Of a DNA stretch of 13,987 bases, positions 11,594 to 13,987 are shown piece by piece. Both the position numbers and the translations under genes were made by a program. The first letter of the stretch is position 1. Every line of letters begins with the position of its first letter. The stretch comes from Patulibacter sp. (GTDB lineage Bacteria > Actinomycetota > Thermoleophilia > Solirubrobacterales > Solirubrobacteraceae), in NCBI GenBank assembly GCA_031119595.1, contig JAVHXX010000050.1:1-13987 (forward strand), written 5' to 3'. The notes beneath the pieces were generated by a model. The model was given only the letters and a program-made list of their open reading frames with translations. It searched no databases and was not told the DNA's origin.

Positions 11594-12166
11594 ATGACCA
11601 CCGACGACCAACAGCTCGACCCCCGTACCCGCATGGTTCGCAGCGCCGCCCGACTCATCCGCGAGCGCGGTGTCCACGGCGTGGGCATGCGTCAGATCGC
11701 CGCCGACGCCGACGGGCCGCGCGGGTCGCTCCAGCGGTACTTCCCCGGTGGGAAGAACCAGGTGCTCACCGAGGCCGTCGACTATTCGGTTGCGAACTTC
11801 GACGCCGGGGTGTCGGCGGCGATGGCAGCGCCGGATCTGGCCGCTGCGATCGAGGCACTCGTCGGCGCCTGGCGGGAGGCCCTGCGCCGCACCGACTACA
11901 CGTCGGGCTGTCCGATGGCGGCGCTCGTCGTCGACGCCTCGGCGAACGACGTCCTGCGGGAGCATGCGGCGCTTCGCCTGGGCGGCTGGTGCGACCGTGT
12001 CGCCGAGGTCTACGGCCGCTTCGGGTACGACCCGGCCGCGGCCCGCGACGAGGCGCTGCTGGTGGTGACGGCGATCGAGGGTGCCGTCCTGATGGGGCGC
12101 GCCGCGCGGACCACCGAGGCGCTCGACCTCACCGAGCGGATGCTCACCGAACGCGCGACGCGCTGA
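11594..12166 (+). CDS. TetR-family regulator, LmrA/YxaF-like
   Basis: The 190-residue protein has the TetR HTH at about 12-62: TRMVRSAARLIRERGVHGVG, then MRQIAADADGPRGSLQRYFPGGK with the recognition helix and the GSLQRYFP pattern. The C-terminal domain holds GCPMAALVVDAS (105-116), typical of the LmrA/YxaF/QacR-type branch. ATG 11594 has AGGAGG (11582-11587) upstream; the frame is open to 11564. Known relatives repress a divergent gene and themselves, and respond to drugs or flavonoids. The matching pair of operators and the divergent hydrolase suggest the same here. Probably a dimer in the cytosol. Confidence 0.88.
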   Translation: MTTDDQQLDPRTRMVRSAARLIRERGVHGVGMRQIAADADGPRGSLQRYFPGGKNQVLTEAVDYSVANFDAGVSAAMAAPDLAAAIEALVGAWREALRRTDYTSGCPMAALVVDASANDVLREHAALRLGGWCDRVAEVYGRFGYDPAAARDEALLVVTAIEGAVLMGRAARTTEALDLTERMLTERATR

Positions 12167-12263
12167 CCACCCGGTCGGCACGGAGCACTTGCTGGTCACC
12201 GCGTCAACAACCGGCACCCTGGATTGCGCGCCGACGCCCCGGATTTTCGTAGGCTCCCGGCGA

Positions 12264-13106
12264 ATGGCAGAGCACACCTCTGGTGACGGGCAGCCGACGC
12301 ACCGCTGGACGCGTGCCCGCCCGTCGGTGGAATCGTCCGGACCACCCGGCCTCGCGGCGCTCCTCGACGCCGAGCGCTCCGCGCTGCGCGAGTACCACCT
12401 GCGGCTGCGCGACACCGAGGAGGCACGCGTCGAGCTGCGGCGCGGCCAGGACGGGGTGTCGACGGCAGCCCGGACCCGCCTCGATGCCGGCCGGCAGGCC
12501 TCCGGGATGCGTGGTCGCTTCCGCGCCCGCCCGGCCGACAGCGCCACCATGCTCGACGAGGCCCGCCAGCGCCGCGCCGCCCTGTCGAGCCGGCTCGAGG
12601 CCGAGAACGCACGCCTCGGTGCCGCCCAGCAGCGCCTCGCGAACGTCCGCGGCCTCGTCGACTCGATCGCGGGCCTGGAGACGGCGACGATCCAACTCGT
12701 CGAACCGATCCGCCGCAGCCCGGTGCTTCCTCCGCGCGCGGTGTACTTCGCGTCGGGCACCGCCTACGTCGATGCGAACCCGCAACGGGCGGTCGCCGAC
12801 TTCCACGCTCGCGACGCCGCCGGCGAGGCCATCGGCGACCTGTGGACCCTCGAGGCGAACGAGGCGCCGTGGCTGACCACCCGGTGGCGCGCGTACTGGC
12901 GGTCGTCCGGAGATCCGTGCGCCGGTGAGGTCTACGCCGAGCAGGCCGATGCCGGATCGCGTCGGCACGCGCCGGTGTGGCTCCTCGGCACCGTGCCGCA
13001 CCTCCCGAAGCCGGCCGCCGCCCTCGCGGAGGCCGCGTCGCGTACCGGCGAGCGCAACTCTCTCGCGCTCCTCGCCTTCACGGTGTCGACGGTCCTCAAC
13101 GGCTGA
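12264..13106 (+). CDS. Unrecognised helical/coiled-coil protein
   Basis: The 280-residue protein has a disordered N terminus (1-27), a long charged helix (about 28-62, LAALLDAERSALREYHLRLR), a second helical region likely to be a coiled coil (about 93-140, ARQRRAALSSRLEAENARL), then a mixed alpha/beta domain (158-280) with VYFASGTAYVDANPQ, WTLEANEAPWLTTRWRAYW and a C-terminal helix. No signal peptide or membrane segment is seen. The region is uniform host-like in composition. ATG 12264 begins the good-quality part; the frame is open to 12189, with 25 extra residues that look non-coding. It is followed within 10 bases by a hairpin terminator. Not recognised. Confidence 0.65.
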   Translation: MAEHTSGDGQPTHRWTRARPSVESSGPPGLAALLDAERSALREYHLRLRDTEEARVELRRGQDGVSTAARTRLDAGRQASGMRGRFRARPADSATMLDEARQRRAALSSRLEAENARLGAAQQRLANVRGLVDSIAGLETATIQLVEPIRRSPVLPPRAVYFASGTAYVDANPQRAVADFHARDAAGEAIGDLWTLEANEAPWLTTRWRAYWRSSGDPCAGEVYAEQADAGSRRHAPVWLLGTVPHLPKPAAALAEAASRTGERNSLALLAFTVSTVLNG

Positions 13107-13112
13107 GTCCGG

Positions 13113-13143
13113 CCGTCGACGGGTCCTTCGGGGTACCCGACGG
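13113..13143 (+). terminator. TTCG-loop hairpin after the 13106 stop
   Basis: CCGTC (13113-13117) and GACGG (13139-13143) form outer arms; inside, GGGTCC and GG-gt-ACCC pair around the tetraloop TTCG (13127-13130). It begins seven bases after the stop codon, so it is a likely terminator, although no U-run follows (common in high-GC actinobacteria). Confidence 0.55.
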
Positions 13144-13293
13144 AGGGCAGGTCTGGACGCGTCACACGACGGGCGTGCCGCGTTGACTTCGCGCGTCCCG
13201 GTCGACAGAGTGCCGGGCACGGTGGGTTCCCCCGGCCCGCCACGGCGCACTCCGAGCGCCCGTCCCTCCCGCTGTCCACCTGGGATCCAGACC

Positions 13294-13987
13294 GTGAACC
13301 TCACCCGTGTCCGCGTAGCGACCACCGTCGCCGTCACCGTCGGCGTGGCGCTGCCCACGGCCGGCGTCGCCATCGGCGTCGCCGCCTCCAGCCCGTCCGA
13401 CTCGACCCCGGCCGGTTCGTCGTCGACCGTCTCCTACACCTGCGCGATCGAGCAGTTCGACCCCGCGTCCGAGGCGTACGTCCGCGCCCTCACCGACGCC
13501 GTCGGTCCGGCCACGCTCGAGCTCGGGCTTCCGGCCACGTACGACCCGGGCGACTCACTTCTCTTCCCGGGCGGCCAGGCGATCGGCGGCCGCGTCGAGG
13601 TCGACATCCCCGGCCTGGGCCTCGACGACATCCTCGATGCGCCGCCGAAGGCCGTCCAGTTCGAAGCGGCGACGGCGTCGGTCAACCTGACCGGCGCGTC
13701 CGTCGGCCGGACGAGCCTGATCTCGAAGCCGACCGCCGTCCTGCCCTGGGATGCAGCGTCGGACGTCGTCTACGGCTTCACGGTCGCGCCCTTCCCGGCG
13801 GTCCAGGACGACACCCGTCCGACGGTCACGGCCGCGCCGGGTGGGGCGGTGACGGTGGCGTTCTCGGGGCTCCAGCTCTACTTCACCACCTACGCCGCCG
13901 CGGACGGTTCGGGGACCGGTACCCGGTTCCGCTTCGACTGCGCGCCCACGGATCCGTTCAGCCTGCCGCAGCTGGCCTCCGTGCCGG
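13294..13987 (+). CDS. Secreted protein, DUF6801-like, partial at the right edge
   Basis: A GTG at 13294 opens a frame to the window end (231 codons, no stop). It begins MNLTRVRVATTVAVTVGVAL, with a hydrophobic core to about residue 35: a signal peptide. The mature part has SYTCAIEQFDP, LPATYDPGDSLLFPGGQAIG, a VEVDIPGLGLDDIL segment, TAAPGGAVTVAFSGLQLYF and a closing FRFDCAP. Two Cys (near 50 and in FDCAP) frame a beta-rich domain, as in DUF6801 secreted actinobacterial proteins; this assignment is by eye. The start lacks a clear Shine-Dalgarno, and GTGs further upstream are in frame. Likely exported and cell-surface or extracellular. Confidence 0.68.
   Translation, partial: MNLTRVRVATTVAVTVGVALPTAGVAIGVAASSPSDSTPAGSSSTVSYTCAIEQFDPASEAYVRALTDAVGPATLELGLPATYDPGDSLLFPGGQAIGGRVEVDIPGLGLDDILDAPPKAVQFEAATASVNLTGASVGRTSLISKPTAVLPWDAASDVVYGFTVAPFPAVQDDTRPTVTAAPGGAVTVAFSGLQLYFTTYAAADGSGTGTRFRFDCAPTDPFSLPQLASVP

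Noticed and set aside
11555..12760. 401-codon minus-strand frame opposite the TetR gene
   Set aside because: Arg/Ser/Ala-rich shadow without a recognisable domain; the plus strand encodes a full TetR protein.
12204..13373. 389-codon minus-strand frame across 12204-13373
   Set aside because: It spans a terminator, a promoter gap and two genes on the plus strand; composition is typical of a shadow frame.
1..13987. CRISPR array or insertion sequence
   Set aside because: No evenly spaced direct repeats with unique spacers and no transposase or terminal inverted repeats were seen.

Overview
The window is high-GC DNA with an actinobacterial look: GTG and ATG starts, short overlaps between genes, G/C-rich third codon positions, and TetR, SDR and alpha/beta-hydrolase genes. 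A secreted protein with a Gly-X-Y (collagen-like) stretch followed by an Hcp-like domain would fit Thermoleophilia/Solirubrobacterales. That placement is inference. The window splits into an integrated mobile element (1 to about 8157) and host chromosome (about 8158 to the end). The element looks less GC-rich by eye; I did not compute this.

Element. The right boundary is marked by the 3' part of a tRNA-Lys(UUU) gene (8114-8157) with no 5' half, the usual scar of tRNA-targeted integration. An intact tRNA-Lys and an integrase should therefore lie left of position 1. The left part is a lysogeny-type switch: a truncated leftward HTH gene (139 to 1), a 145-bp control region with palindromes and tandem operator-like repeats, and a rightward Xre-type gene (285). 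A rightward chain of small genes follows to 5189, mostly joined by 1- or 4-nt stop/start overlaps. It holds a phage-type replication protein with iteron-like repeats, four unrecognised small proteins, a zinc-finger protein with an RNA-polymerase-alpha-CTD/HhH-like tail, a second Cys-rich protein, a ParB-like protein whose gene carries a 26-bp perfect palindrome, a small helical protein and an excisionase-like HTH protein. No capsid, terminase, portal or conjugation gene is seen, so this resembles a phage satellite or a small integrative element more than a complete prophage.

Cargo. Between the early operon and the tRNA scar lie four leftward genes: a STAS/GHKL-ATPase protein (7971 to 7105), a STAS-like DUF4325-type protein (7046 to 6759), a protein joining a cysteine-less papain-like region to a GNAT acetyltransferase (6681 to 5593), and a small protein with one hydrophobic segment (5596 to 5162). 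This is the best candidate for an undescribed signalling or defence module: a kinase/anti-sigma-like switch beside an acetyltransferase effector and a membrane-associated partner.

Host side. The collagen-like/Hcp-like secreted protein (8243-9082) is followed by two divergent regulator/enzyme pairs, each with clear palindromes between the genes: SDR dehydrogenase with TetR (9107-10539), and chloroperoxidase-like hydrolase with LmrA/YxaF-like TetR (10607-12166). Then come an unrecognised helical protein (12264-13106), a hairpin terminator, and the start of a secreted protein that runs off the right edge. No stretch over 300 bases lacks a gene. The longest, 7972-8242, holds the cargo promoter region, a terminator, the tRNA scar and a hairpin.
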